Shown here one piece after another: positions 1 through 7,500 of a stretch of DNA of 37,196 bases. Source of the DNA: Nitrospirota bacterium (lineage in GTDB: Bacteria; Nitrospinota; Nitrospinia; Nitrospinales; VA-1); the NCBI GenBank assembly GCA_003246675.1, contig QJZQ01000019.1:1-37196 (forward strand), in the 5' to 3' direction. Below the pieces are notes generated by a model. That model searched no databases, was not told the origin of the DNA, and worked only from the letters and a program-made list of their open reading frames with translations. Position numbers and translations under genes: made by a program. Numbering within the stretch: position 1 is the first letter of the stretch; each line of letters begins with the position of its first letter.

Positions 1-1
1 C

Positions 2-127
2 AGGCCCGCCGACCTCATCGCCCTGAAACTGGAAGGGCTGCCGGAGAATTGGCAGGATGTACCATTTGAGCCTGCCCGGAGCAAGGTCGATGGCCATGTC
101 ATCGCCGGTGAAGTGTTGGAGGTCTGA
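2..127 (+). CDS. C-terminal fragment of an unidentified protein (5' truncated by window edge)
   Basis: Reading from base 2 there is an open frame of 41 codons ending in tandem stops TGA-TAA. The peptide ends in a short beta-like stretch (VDGHVIAGEVLEV). Codon choice is GC-rich and coherent up to the stop, and the sequence after it loses coding character, so I read this as the tail of a real gene running in from the left. I do not recognise the family; the fragment is too short to assign. The ATG-initiated ORF of the track at 57-299 is in another frame and is a shadow. Confidence 0.5.
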   Translation, partial: RPADLIALKLEGLPENWQDVPFEPARSKVDGHVIAGEVLEV

Positions 128-468
128 TAATTCCCGCTATTTCAGGAAGTATCCGGGGCACCGGTGTATTTCGTCAGTCCGAAACCCCCGGTTCCGGGCG
201 TTGAGCGAAGTGGGCCAGGGAGGTGGATACCGCCGGCCCGGCAGGTGGGGCGAAAAAAAACATCGGCCGCATCAAAAAACAGGCCTTTGGAGGGGGTAAA
301 GGCCGTGGTCTGGGGGCCGGTGGAAAAAATATTGAAAAATTTTGTGTTCGGTGATAAATTTCGTTGTTAAATTTCCGCCATCCATGATAAAGTGCCATCA
401 ATCGTAATCCTCAAAAAATAAGAAGCCTTTCTTTTCCGCGGAACATCTCTGAAATTTGCTTTTTATTG
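128..468. other. Non-coding gap upstream of the tRNA cluster
   Basis: About 340 bases without a convincing gene. The track ORFs here (57-299, 164-370 on + and 174-401 on -) give low-complexity Pro/Lys-rich peptides and no family resemblance. One structure is visible: GGCCTTT (282-288) pairs with AAAGGCC (298-304). Read on the - strand it is followed by TGTTTTTT, so it has the form of an intrinsic terminator for leftward transcription. From about 340 the sequence becomes AT-rich, leading into the tRNA promoter. Confidence 0.5.
276..304 (-). terminator. Possible leftward intrinsic terminator
   Basis: A 7-bp perfect stem (GGCCTTT/AAAGGCC, 9-nt loop) is followed on the - strand by six T residues. 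No - strand gene lies to its right before the tRNAs, so it could only stop antisense transcription or may be chance. Confidence 0.25.
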
Positions 469-498
469 TTGACATATTCCGATATAAGTCAGTAAGAT
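469..498 (+). promoter_or_regulatory. Sigma70-type promoter of the tRNA/rpmG/secE cluster
   Basis: A perfect -35 TTGACA (469-474) is followed after 18 bases by TAAGAT (493-498), five of six to consensus. The start of transcription would fall near 505, about 10 bases before tRNA-Thr(TGT). The sequence around it is AT-rich compared with the rest of the window. This is the only strong promoter before secE and probably drives the tRNA transcript; read-through into rpmG, secE and nusG is inference. Confidence 0.75.
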
Positions 499-514
499 GA
501 AGGTTTTTTACTGA

Positions 515-590
515 GCTGGCGTAGCTCAGTTGGTAGAGCAGCTGATTTGTAATCAGCAGGTCGGGGGTTCGAGTCCCTTTGCCAGCTCCA
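515..590 (+). tRNA. tRNA-Thr (anticodon TGT)
   Basis: 76-nt cloverleaf: acceptor GCTGGCG pairs with TGCCAGC (one G-T pair), D arm with TAGCTCAGTTGGTAGAGCA, anticodon stem GCTGA/TCAGC around loop TTTGTAA, T arm GGGGGTTCGAGTCCC. The 3' CCA is encoded (588-590) after discriminator T. It is the first gene after the promoter and is followed by a T-rich stretch without a hairpin. Confidence 0.95.
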
Positions 591-700
591 TTCTTTTTTT
601 TGTGGGTTTAAGTTAAAGATTCTGGCGCACGGCATTGGGCGTTTTTTTTTGTGCCGCGACCGACTTTATATTGTCGGGGGGAGAATTCCTCTCGCAGGCC

Positions 701-782
701 GGGGAGGTTCCCGAGTGGCCAAAGGGAACAGACTGTAAATCTGTCGGCTCAGCCTTCGGAGGTTCGAATCCTCCCCTCCCCA
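701..782 (+). tRNA. tRNA-Tyr (anticodon GTA)
   Basis: Class II tRNA with a long variable arm. Acceptor GGGGAGG pairs perfectly with CCTCCCC; the anticodon region GACTGTAAATC gives GTA; the T arm is GGAGG-TTCGAAT-CCTCC. The discriminator is A, as is usual for bacterial tRNA-Tyr. CCA is not encoded. It lies about 110 bases after tRNA-Thr in the common order Thr-Tyr-Gly-Thr. Confidence 0.95.
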
Positions 783-811
783 TTCCAAATTCTTTTGTTT
801 TGGAGTACGTT

Positions 812-888
812 GCGGGAATAGCTCAGTTGGCTAGAGCGTCAGCCTTCCAAGCTGAGGGTCGCGGGTTCGAGTCCCGTTTCCCGCTCCA
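812..888 (+). tRNA. tRNA-Gly (anticodon TCC)
   Basis: 77-nt cloverleaf: acceptor GCGGGAA/TTCCCGC, D arm TAGCTCAGTTGGCTAGAGC, anticodon stem TCAGC/GCTGA around CTTCCAA, T arm GCGGGTTCGAGTCCCGT. Discriminator T is normal for bacterial tRNA-Gly. CCA is encoded (886-888). Confidence 0.95.
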
Positions 889-971
889 TTAACGCTTTTC
901 CTGTTTGATGGGAAGGTGTGGGCCCCGGTGGCCGAGTGGGGCGTCAAAAGCAGGGTATCAAGGCTTCCAAG

Positions 972-1043
972 GCCCACGTAGCTCAGGGGTGGAGCACTTC
1001 CTTGGTAAGGAAGAGGCCATCGGTTCAAATCCGATCGTGGGCT
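972..1043 (+). tRNA. tRNA-Thr (anticodon GGT)
   Basis: 72-nt cloverleaf without encoded CCA: acceptor GCCCACG/CGTGGGC, D arm TAGCTCAGGGGTGGAGCA, anticodon stem CTTCC/GGAAG around TTGGTAA, T arm TCGGTTCAAATCCGA, discriminator T. In many Gram-negative genomes a tuf gene follows this tRNA; here 113 bases of GC-rich non-coding DNA lead directly to rpmG. Confidence 0.94.
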
Positions 1044-1156
1044 TATTATAAATGCGGTAGGGTGAAATCCGGGTCCGGCGGGCCCGGGCGGCGGAGGCGG
1101 GGCGTTTTCTGCCTGGCTTGGCCTGACCGGTCATCGACACTGTTTGGTAAAAAATA

Positions 1157-1306
1157 ATGAGAGATATTATTCATTTGGCCTGTTCGGATTGCAAACGCAA
1201 GAACTATTCCACGACCAAGAATAAGAAGACGACGACGGGCCGCTTGGAATTCAGCAAGTATTGCAGGTTCTGCAGGAAGCACACCCCCCACAAAGAGACT
1301 AAATAA
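1157..1306 (+). CDS. rpmG: 50S ribosomal protein L33
   Basis: A 49-aa protein missing from the ORF track because of its length. It is a small rRNA-binding protein of the large subunit. It has the four-cysteine zinc-ribbon form: C9-x2-C12 and C36-x2-C39, with the family motifs NYSTTKNKK and a basic tail ending HKETK. An in-frame stop nine bases upstream leaves ATG at 1157 as the only start; no clear Shine-Dalgarno is seen before it. It sits between tRNA-Thr(GGT) and tRNA-Trp, the usual place next to secE. Confidence 0.95.
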   Translation: MRDIIHLACSDCKRKNYSTTKNKKTTTGRLEFSKYCRFCRKHTPHKETK

Positions 1307-1347
1307 AAGTTTTTCGTGTGAGGCATCAAGGCTGGGATGCTGGTCTG

Positions 1348-1366
1348 GGCCGCGGGTCCCGCGGCC
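1348..1366 (+). promoter_or_regulatory. Very stable GC hairpin between rpmG and tRNA-Trp
   Basis: GGCCGCGG (1348-1355) and CCGCGGCC (1359-1366) form a perfect 8-bp stem with a 3-nt loop. No T run follows, so it is not a standard intrinsic terminator. It lies 25 bases before the mature 5' end of tRNA-Trp, so a role in transcript processing or in protecting the rpmG mRNA 3' end is possible (inference). Confidence 0.5.
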
Positions 1367-1390
1367 AGGTGTGTCGAATGGAATTTGATT

Positions 1391-1464
1391 AGGCCAGTAG
1401 CTCGAACGGCTAGAGCACCGGACTCCAAATCTGGGGGTTGGGGGTTCGAATCCCTCCTGGCCTG
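1391..1464 (+). tRNA. tRNA-Trp (anticodon CCA)
   Basis: 74-nt cloverleaf: acceptor AGGCCAG/CTGGCCT, anticodon stem CCGGA/TCTGG around CTCCAAA, T arm GGGGGTTCGAATCCCTC, discriminator G as expected for tRNA-Trp. CCA is not encoded. It immediately precedes secE, the typical bacterial arrangement. Confidence 0.94.
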
Positions 1465-1493
1465 TAGCTTTTTGGCCCTTTCAGCGGGGAAAT

Positions 1494-1682
1494 ATGGTAA
1501 CCAAGGCGTTAGGATTTTTGACTCAGGTCAAGGCGGAGGTCAAGAAGGTCACGTGGCCCAGCCGGCGCGAGGCCCTCGGCGGCACTGCCGTGGTTGTGGC
1601 GGTTGTTTTCCTCATGTCTTTGTTTTTAGGGCTTGTGGACGCCATGCTGGCGAAATTGATTCAGGGCCTCGTTAAAATCTGA
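1494..1682 (+). CDS. secE: Preprotein translocase subunit SecE
   Basis: 62 aa, the short single-span form of SecE. An amphipathic N-terminal helix contains the family signature KKVTWPSRREAL (about residues 17-28), followed by one hydrophobic membrane segment (about 30-55). It is an inner-membrane protein that clamps SecY (encoded at 26291) in the SecYEG channel. ATG is preceded by a purine-rich AGCGGGGA. E. coli SecE has two extra N-terminal spans that are absent here. It is followed 21 bases later by nusG, as in most bacteria. Confidence 0.95.
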   Translation: MVTKALGFLTQVKAEVKKVTWPSRREALGGTAVVVAVVFLMSLFLGLVDAMLAKLIQGLVKI

Positions 1683-1703
1683 GCGGCCGGGGGGAAGGGT
1701 ACT

Positions 1704-2237
1704 TTGGAAAAACAGTGGTATGTGATTCATACGTACTCAGGGTATGAGGCGAAGGTCCGGCTCAGCCTTGAGGAGCAGTTCGAGACCTCTTCGGTCCATA
1801 AGGAGAAGTTGGGGGAGATCATCATCCCCACCGAGGAGGTTGTTGAGGTGCGCGGCGGGAAGAAGAAGGTGTCTTCCCGGAAGTTCTATCCTGGTTACGT
1901 CCTTATCAAAGTGGCGATGGACCAGGACATCTGGTACATGATCAAGAACACTCCCAAAGTCACCGGTTTTCTGGGTGGCAGTCAGGGGCCAGTGCCCCTC
2001 TCCGAGGAGGAAGTCAAGATGATCATGGATCAGATGAAAGGCGAATCCGCCCGGCCGAAGCCGAAGTTCTCTTTCGAGAAGGGCGAGGGTGTGCGGGTTA
2101 TTGAGGGACCGTTTGTCAATTTTAACGGCGTGGTGGAGGACGTGAACCATGACAAGGGCAAAGTCCGTGTCATGGTGTCGATCTTTGGCCGGGCGACTCC
2201 CGTCGAGCTGGAGTTCCAGCAAATCGAAAGAGTGTAG
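1704..2237 (+). CDS. nusG: Transcription termination/antitermination protein NusG
   Basis: 177 aa, normal length. The N-terminal NGN domain (WYVIHTYSGYEAKV at the start) binds the RNA polymerase clamp; the C-terminal KOW domain (about 126-177, GEGVRVIEGPFVNFNGVVED) binds Rho or ribosomal protein S10. It couples transcription to translation and modulates pausing and Rho termination. The start codon is TTG, chosen because it directly precedes the conserved EKQWYVIHTY start and follows a strong GGGGGGAAGGG ribosome site; no ATG is available nearby. Confidence 0.97.
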   Translation: MEKQWYVIHTYSGYEAKVRLSLEEQFETSSVHKEKLGEIIIPTEEVVEVRGGKKKVSSRKFYPGYVLIKVAMDQDIWYMIKNTPKVTGFLGGSQGPVPLSEEEVKMIMDQMKGESARPKPKFSFEKGEGVRVIEGPFVNFNGVVEDVNHDKGKVRVMVSIFGRATPVELEFQQIERV

Positions 2238-2271
2238 AGCGCTTGCGGTCTGAATTAGAAAGGAAGATGTT

Positions 2272-2700
2272 GTGGCGACGAAACAGATAACGGGACAGAT
2301 CAAGCTTCAGATCCCGGCCGGGCAGGCAACGCCCTCACCGCCGGTGGGGCCGGCGCTGGGCCAGCACGGGGTGAATATCATGGAGTTTTGCAAGGCGTTC
2401 AATGCAAAAACCCAGGGCCAGGAGGGGTTGATCATCCCTGTGGTCATCAGCGTATACAAGGATCGCAGCTTCAGCTTTATCACCAAGTCGCCGCCGGCGT
2501 CGGTGCTGCTTAAGCGGGCCGCCGGGGTTGCCAAGGGGTCGTCGAACCCCAGCCGTGAAGGTGTAGGCAAGGTGACCCGCGAGCAGGTCCTGGATATAGC
2601 CAAGATGAAAATGCAGGATCTCAACGCTCATGATCTGGAAGCCGCCCTTCGCATCATCGCCGGGTCGGCGAAGAGCATGGGAATCAAGATCGAAGACTAA
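2272..2700 (+). CDS. rplK: 50S ribosomal protein L11
   Basis: 142 aa. N-terminal domain has the Pro/Gly-rich [19 protein letters not shown] segment that contacts the GTPase-associated centre and thiostrepton-type drug site; the C-terminal domain (about 75-142) binds 23S rRNA. It forms the stalk base with L10/L12 and senses uncharged tRNA with RelA. Start is GTG at 2272 after AAAGGAAG. First gene of the rplKAJL block, 34 bases after nusG. Confidence 0.97.
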   Translation: MATKQITGQIKLQIPAGQATPSPPVGPALGQHGVNIMEFCKAFNAKTQGQEGLIIPVVISVYKDRSFSFITKSPPASVLLKRAAGVAKGSSNPSREGVGKVTREQVLDIAKMKMQDLNAHDLEAALRIIAGSAKSMGIKIED

Positions 2701-2722
2701 CCAGAAAACACGGGACGGCAGG

Positions 2723-3412
2723 ATGGCCAAGCACGGGAAAAAATACAGTTCGGCGATAGGGAAGGTGGACCAGGGGTCCAAGTATGACCTCAAGGAAGCC
2801 CTGCGGTTGACCAAGGAAAACGCCTACGCCAAATTCGATGAATCGGTGGATGTGGCGGTGAACCTGGGGGTTGACCCGCGCAAGGCGGACCAGAACATCC
2901 GCGGCAGCGTGGTGCTGCCCAAGGGCACGGGCAAGAAGTTCCGCGTTCTCGTTTTTGCCAAGGGTGAAAAGGAGATCGAGGCGCGGGAAGCCGGAGCCGA
3001 GCATGTCGGTGGTGATGACATGGTAGCGAAAATCCAGGGAGGCTGGCTGGAATTCGACCGTGTCGTGGCGACGCCGGACATGATGGGTCAGGTGGGCCGG
3101 CTGGGCAAGGTGCTTGGTCCGCGCGGCATGATGCCCAACCCGAAAACCGGGACGGTGACCTTCGATGTGAAGCAGGCTATCGAGGAAATTCAGGCGGGTA
3201 AGGTTGACTTTCGCGTCGACAAGGGCGGTATCGTCCATACCACGGTCGGCAAGGTGAGTTTTTCCGTTGAGGATCTCGCTGAAAATTTTGAGGCGGTGCT
3301 GTCCGCCCTGGTGAAGATGAAGCCCTCGTCGAGCAAGGGGGTTTATGTGAAGGCGGTATCTCTTTCCTCCACCATGGGGGTGGGGGTGAAGGTGGCTTAC
3401 ACGCAGAATTAA
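2723..3412 (+). CDS. rplA: 50S ribosomal protein L1
   Basis: 229 aa. Forms the mobile L1 stalk at the ribosomal E site; in E. coli it also represses its own rplK-rplA mRNA. The signature [20 protein letters not shown] and [14 protein letters not shown] are present. The track extends the ORF upstream to 2630 into rplK, but ATG 2723 (MAKHGKKY) after GGCAGG matches the family N-terminus. No L1-binding leader is obvious before rplK. Confidence 0.96.
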   Translation: MAKHGKKYSSAIGKVDQGSKYDLKEALRLTKENAYAKFDESVDVAVNLGVDPRKADQNIRGSVVLPKGTGKKFRVLVFAKGEKEIEAREAGAEHVGGDDMVAKIQGGWLEFDRVVATPDMMGQVGRLGKVLGPRGMMPNPKTGTVTFDVKQAIEEIQAGKVDFRVDKGGIVHTTVGKVSFSVEDLAENFEAVLSALVKMKPSSSKGVYVKAVSLSSTMGVGVKVAYTQN

Positions 3413-3485
3413 GCAGGGTTCAATTTGATTAATGGCCGCCGGCCGAGCCTGCGGTGGAAAAATATTGCGACGAAAGGTTTTAGTT

Positions 3486-4013
3486 GTGCCTACTCCAGCA
3501 AAAGAACAGGTGGTCAAGGAGCTGAACGAAGTATTCCAGAGGGCGAAATCCGCCGTGCTGGCTGATTATCAGGGCATCGATGCGGAAACCATCACCACCA
3601 TGCGGGCGAAGATGAGGGAGCAGTCGGTGGAGTTCAGGGTCATCAAGAATACCCTGGCCCGCCAGGCGGCAAAGAACACGCCCTTCGAGGTGCTGGACGC
3701 GGACTGGAAGGGGCCGGTTTCCATTGTGGTCAGTTTTGATGACCCGGTGGGGCCCGCCAAGGCCATTGCGGAATGCGCCAAGGGGCAGGCGGAGAAGACT
3801 CCGAAGGTGCTTTGCGGGGTGGTCGAGGGTAAGAAAATCAACCCCGAACAAGTGAAAGCCCTGGCCGACCTCCCCTCGCGGGAAGCGCTGATCGCCATGA
3901 TGCTGGCGACAATGCAGGGGCCGACGACGAATTTTGTGGGCGTGTTCCACAGCCTGCTGAGAAAGCTGGTGGGGACCCTGGATGCGATTCGGGAAAAGAA
4001 GGGCGGTTCCTGA
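3486..4013 (+). CDS. rplJ: 50S ribosomal protein L10
   Basis: 175 aa; anchors the L7/L12 dimers to the ribosome. N-terminal rRNA-binding domain and a C-terminal helix for L12 binding (about 140-165, near NFVGVFHSLLRKLVGTLDAIREK). The track start (3432) adds an atypical Gly/Arg-rich leader; I choose GTG 3486 because MPTPAKEQVVKELNE aligns with the family N-terminus and AAAGG lies 8 bases upstream. The gap after rplA is 73 bases. It is followed by a terminator-like hairpin before rplL. Confidence 0.94.
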   Translation: MPTPAKEQVVKELNEVFQRAKSAVLADYQGIDAETITTMRAKMREQSVEFRVIKNTLARQAAKNTPFEVLDADWKGPVSIVVSFDDPVGPAKAIAECAKGQAEKTPKVLCGVVEGKKINPEQVKALADLPSREALIAMMLATMQGPTTNFVGVFHSLLRKLVGTLDAIREKKGGS

Positions 4014-4023
4014 TCGCGGTGGG

Positions 4024-4045
4024 CGGGGGCGTCCCCGTTTTTTTT
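4024..4045 (+). terminator. Intrinsic terminator/attenuator between rplJ and rplL
   Basis: CGGGG (4024-4028) and CCCCG (4033-4037) form a 5-bp GC stem with loop GCGT, followed at once by eight T residues (4038-4045). This is the textbook form of a Rho-independent terminator, placed 11 bases after the rplJ stop. Partial termination here would leave rplL to its own start or to read-through. Confidence 0.65.
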
Positions 4046-4095
4046 CAGGCAGGAAGAAATTTAAAGTTTCAAAAATCGTTTACGACAACAAAATA

Positions 4096-4101
4096 TATAA
4101 T
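4096..4101 (+). promoter_or_regulatory. TATAAT in the AT-rich leader of rplL (possible -10 element)
   Basis: A perfect TATAAT lies in an AT-rich leader, in contrast to the GC-rich surroundings. No -35 hexamer stands at 16-18 bases (TTTACG at 4079 is only 11 bases away). A start at about 4108 would fall in the ribosome site of rplL. It may be a weak promoter or simply an unstructured AT-rich translation enhancer. Confidence 0.25.
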
Positions 4102-4118
4102 TTTGAAAGGAGGGCGTG

Positions 4119-4496
4119 ATGGCCGTCACGAAAGAGGATGTAGTTTCCTTTATAGATAATATGACTGTTCTTGAGATGTCGGAATTCGTCAAGGAGCTGG
4201 AAGATAAATACGGCGTGACCGCGGCCGCTCCCGCGGTGGCGATGGCGGGTCCTGCGGCGGCTGGCCCGGCGGCTGCGGAAGAGCAGACCGAGTTCACGGC
4301 GGTGCTCACCGGCGCAGGTGACAAGAAGATTCAGGTGATCAAGGAGGTTCGCGCCATCACCGGCCTGGGCCTCAAGGACGCGAAGGATCTTGTTGAAGGT
4401 GCTCCGAAGCCGATTAAAGAGGGTGTGAGCAAGGAAGAAGCCGCTGAAATCAAGAAGAAAATCGAAGAAGCTGGCGGGACTGTCGAAGTCAAATGA
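4119..4496 (+). CDS. rplL: 50S ribosomal protein L7/L12
   Basis: 125 aa. The stalk protein present in several copies per ribosome; it recruits EF-G, EF-Tu and other GTPase factors. N-terminal dimerisation domain (1 to about 33), Ala/Pro/Gly hinge (about 36-57), and C-terminal factor-binding domain with the family motif [20 protein letters not shown]. The track begins at GTG 4116, but ATG 4119 gives the standard MAVTKEDVV start and better spacing from the strong AAAGGAGGG site. That strong site suits the high copy number needed. Confidence 0.97.
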   Translation: MAVTKEDVVSFIDNMTVLEMSEFVKELEDKYGVTAAAPAVAMAGPAAAGPAAAEEQTEFTAVLTGAGDKKIQVIKEVRAITGLGLKDAKDLVEGAPKPIKEGVSKEEAAEIKKKIEEAGGTVEVK

Positions 4497-4502
4497 CCTG
4501 AT

Positions 4503-4560
4503 TGAAAGATCGGCATTGCCCCTCCAGCGGGAGGGGCAAAACACCTTTGTTAATCTTTCA
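4503..4560 (+). promoter_or_regulatory. Two-tier stem-loop between rplL and rpoB (attenuator or RNase III site)
   Basis: Inner hairpin: GCCCCTCC (4518-4525) pairs with GGAGGGGC (4530-4537), 4-nt loop. Outer arms: TGAAAGAT (4503-4510) pairs with ATCTTTCA (4553-4560). There is no long T run. The E. coli rplL-rpoB gap holds both an attenuator and an RNase III cleavage site; the position and the long double-stranded form here suggest a similar role in setting less RNA polymerase than L12. Confidence 0.6.
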
Positions 4561-4580
4561 GATTGAGGGTTAGGCAGCCT

Positions 4581-7500
4581 ATGTCGAAAATCCTTCCCCA
4601 AAGAGCGAGCGGAAATCTTAGGGAGCGAACCAACTTTTCAAGAATCCCGACAGTCAGTGAAATACCCAATTTAATCGAAATACAGGTTAAATCATTCGAA
4701 GCCTTTATCCAGTGGGCCACTGCTCCCAAAGAGCGCGAGGCCAAAGGTCTGGAGGAGGTTTTTCGTGATATTTTCCCCGTTTCCGACCTTAACATCAACG
4801 CCAGGATAGAATACGTTGGTTATGAGGTGGGTGTCTGGGATTGTGGGTGTGGAGAGTACAGGGAGCTTGGCGGGCCGGGCGTGGTCTGTGAGGTTTGCCA
4901 CCAGGAAGTTGCTTACAATGAAAAGCACAAGCTCAGCGAATGCCGCCAGAAGGGGCTGGTGTATGCCGACCCCATTAAAATCATGGTGCGCCTGGTTCTG
5001 TTCGACAAGGAGACCATCGACGTCACCCCCAAGTCTCTGAAGGATCTGCCGGGGAAATATATCGTCGAGGAAGTGAAGCATCCCGAGACCGGCAAGGCGT
5101 TCATTCCGGCCCGCACCGAAATCACCGAAGATATTATCGAGCGGCTGCAGGAAGGGAAAATTCCTCAAATCACCATCAACTCCGTCCGCGAGGTCAAGGA
5201 GCAAAAGATTTTCCTGGGCGAGATGCCCATGATGACCGGCACCGGCACGTTCATGATCAACGGCGTCGAGCGCGTGATCGTCAGCCAGATGCACCGGTCC
5301 CCCGGCGCATTTTTCTCGCACGACAAGGGAAAATCCCACATCAGCGGAAAAATTCTGTACTCCGCGCGGATCATTCCTGACCGTGGGTCCTGGGTCGATT
5401 TTGAGTTCGACATCAAGGATATCCTCTACGTCAAGATCGATCGCCGGAGAAAGCTGCCCGCCACCGTTCTTCTGCAGGCGTTTGGCATGGATATCCCATC
5501 CATCCTGGAAACGTTCTACTCGGTCGAGAAGGTCGCGTTCAAGGATGGCCGTTACCGCATGGACGCGAAGAGCCTGCTGGTTGGGTTCAAGGTTCTGGAG
5601 GATCTCCTCGACGCTAAATCCGATGACGTTGTGCTTAAAGCCGGTAAGAAAGTGACCCCGGTGGCCGCCAAGAAGATTGGCCGCCAAGCGCGCGATCAGC
5701 AAGTGGAGTTCGACCCCGAAGGCCTGATTGGCCGGTTCCTGTTCGACGAGCTTGTGGACCCGGAAACCGGTGAGGTGGTGTACGAATGCAACCAGCCCAT
5801 CACTCAGGAGACGCTGGCGTTCATCGACAAACGCAATATTCAGGAGTTCCGCATTCTTCATGTCGATGAAGAGGCGACCGACACCTGCATCCGCGATACC
5901 CTGGCGGCGGGAAAAATCACCACCCAGGAAGAAGCGATTCGCGAGATCTACAAGCGTCTCCGGCCGGGCGATCCGCCGACGCCGGACATCGCCAAGTCCC
6001 TGTTCTGGAACCTGTTCAAGAACCCGAAACGGTACAACCTGTCCGTGGTGGGGCGGATCAAGCTCAATGAAAAATTCGGGCTGGATGTCCCCCTGGACAA
6101 CCGCCTGCTCACGCTGGAAGACCTGCAGAAGGTCATGCTGTATCTCGTGGATCTCAGAAACGGCATCGGCACCATTGACGATATCGATCATTTGGGCAAC
6201 CGCCGCGTGCGGGCCGTGGGCGAGTCGCTGGAAAACCAGTTTCGCGTTGGGCTGGTGCGCATGGAACGCGCGATCATCGAGCGAATGTCGATTCAGGATG
6301 TCGATGTTTCCATGCCGCACGACCTGATCAACTCCAAGCCGGTGACGGCCGCGATCAAGGAATTTTTTGGCAGCAGCCAGCTTTCCCAGTTCATGGACCA
6401 GACCAACCCCCTCTCCGAGGTTACGCACAAGAGGCGGCTCAGCGCCCTTGGTCCGGGTGGTCTGACGAGGGAGCGGGCCGGGTTTGAGGTGCGCGACGTG
6501 CATCCCACCCATTACGGGCGAATTTGTCCCATCGAGACGCCGGAGGGTCCCAATATTGGCCTGATCGCTTCTCTTAGCACCTATGCCCGCGTCAATGAAT
6601 ACGGTTTCATCGAAACCCCGTACCGCAAAGTGGAAAAGGGGCACGCGATGGATGAGGTCGATTTTCATACTGCTCTCAGGGAAGATCAGTACGTCATCGC
6701 CCAGGCCAACGCCGCTCTGGACAAAAATAACAAGTTCGTCGATCAGATTTTATCCGCCCGCAAGGGTGGGGACTTCACCTTGTCGGCCTCGGACAAGATC
6801 GACTACATGGATGTTTCTCCCAAGCAGTTGATCAGCGTGGCGGCGTCCCTCGTTCCATTTCTGGAAAATGACGATGCCAACCGCGCTCTCATGGGATCGA
6901 ATATGCAGCGGCAGGCGGTTCCTCTGTTGCAGGCCGAGGCCCCCCTCGTGGGAACGGGCATGGAAGCGATCGTGGCGCATGATTCCGGCGCCGTGGTGGT
7001 GGCCGAGAACGACGGGGAAGTGATTTCCGCCGATGCGACGCGCATCGTGGTCAGGACGGAGCGCCAGAAAACCGGCCGAATTAAAACTCAGAGAAGCCGG
7101 TTGATGGATTCCAACGTCGATATCTATACCCTGTATAAATATCAGCGTTCAAACCAGAACACCTGCATCAATCAGCGGCCGCTGGTATCCACCGGCGCCA
7201 AGGTTAAAAAAGGCGATGTCCTCGCCGATGGCCCGTCCACCGACAACGGTGAGCTGGCGCTCGGCCGCAACGTGCTGGTCGCCTTCATGCCCTGGGACGG
7301 CTACAATTTCGAGGATGCCATCATCGTCAGCGAAAAACTGGTGAAGGAGGACGTCTACACCTCGATCCACATCGAGGAGTTCGAAGTCGAAGCGCGCGAT
7401 ACCAAGCAGGGCAAGGAAGAAATTACCCGCGACATCTCCAATGTTGGCGAAGAGGCCTTAAAGAACCTGGACGATAGCGGCATCATTCGCATCGGCGCCA

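Noticed and set aside
2630-2722. Upstream extension of rplA in the ORF track
   Set aside because: It overlaps the end of rplK in another frame and adds residues not found in L1; ATG 2723 matches the family start.
4563-4580. TTG 4563 as the rpoB start
   Set aside because: Adds six residues without conservation; ATG 4581 has an AGG ribosome site at suitable distance.
4692-6668. 658-aa open frame on the - strand inside rpoB
   Set aside because: It lies wholly antisense to conserved rpoB and gives a His/Asp/Leu-rich peptide without family features; it is the usual shadow of a GC-rich gene.
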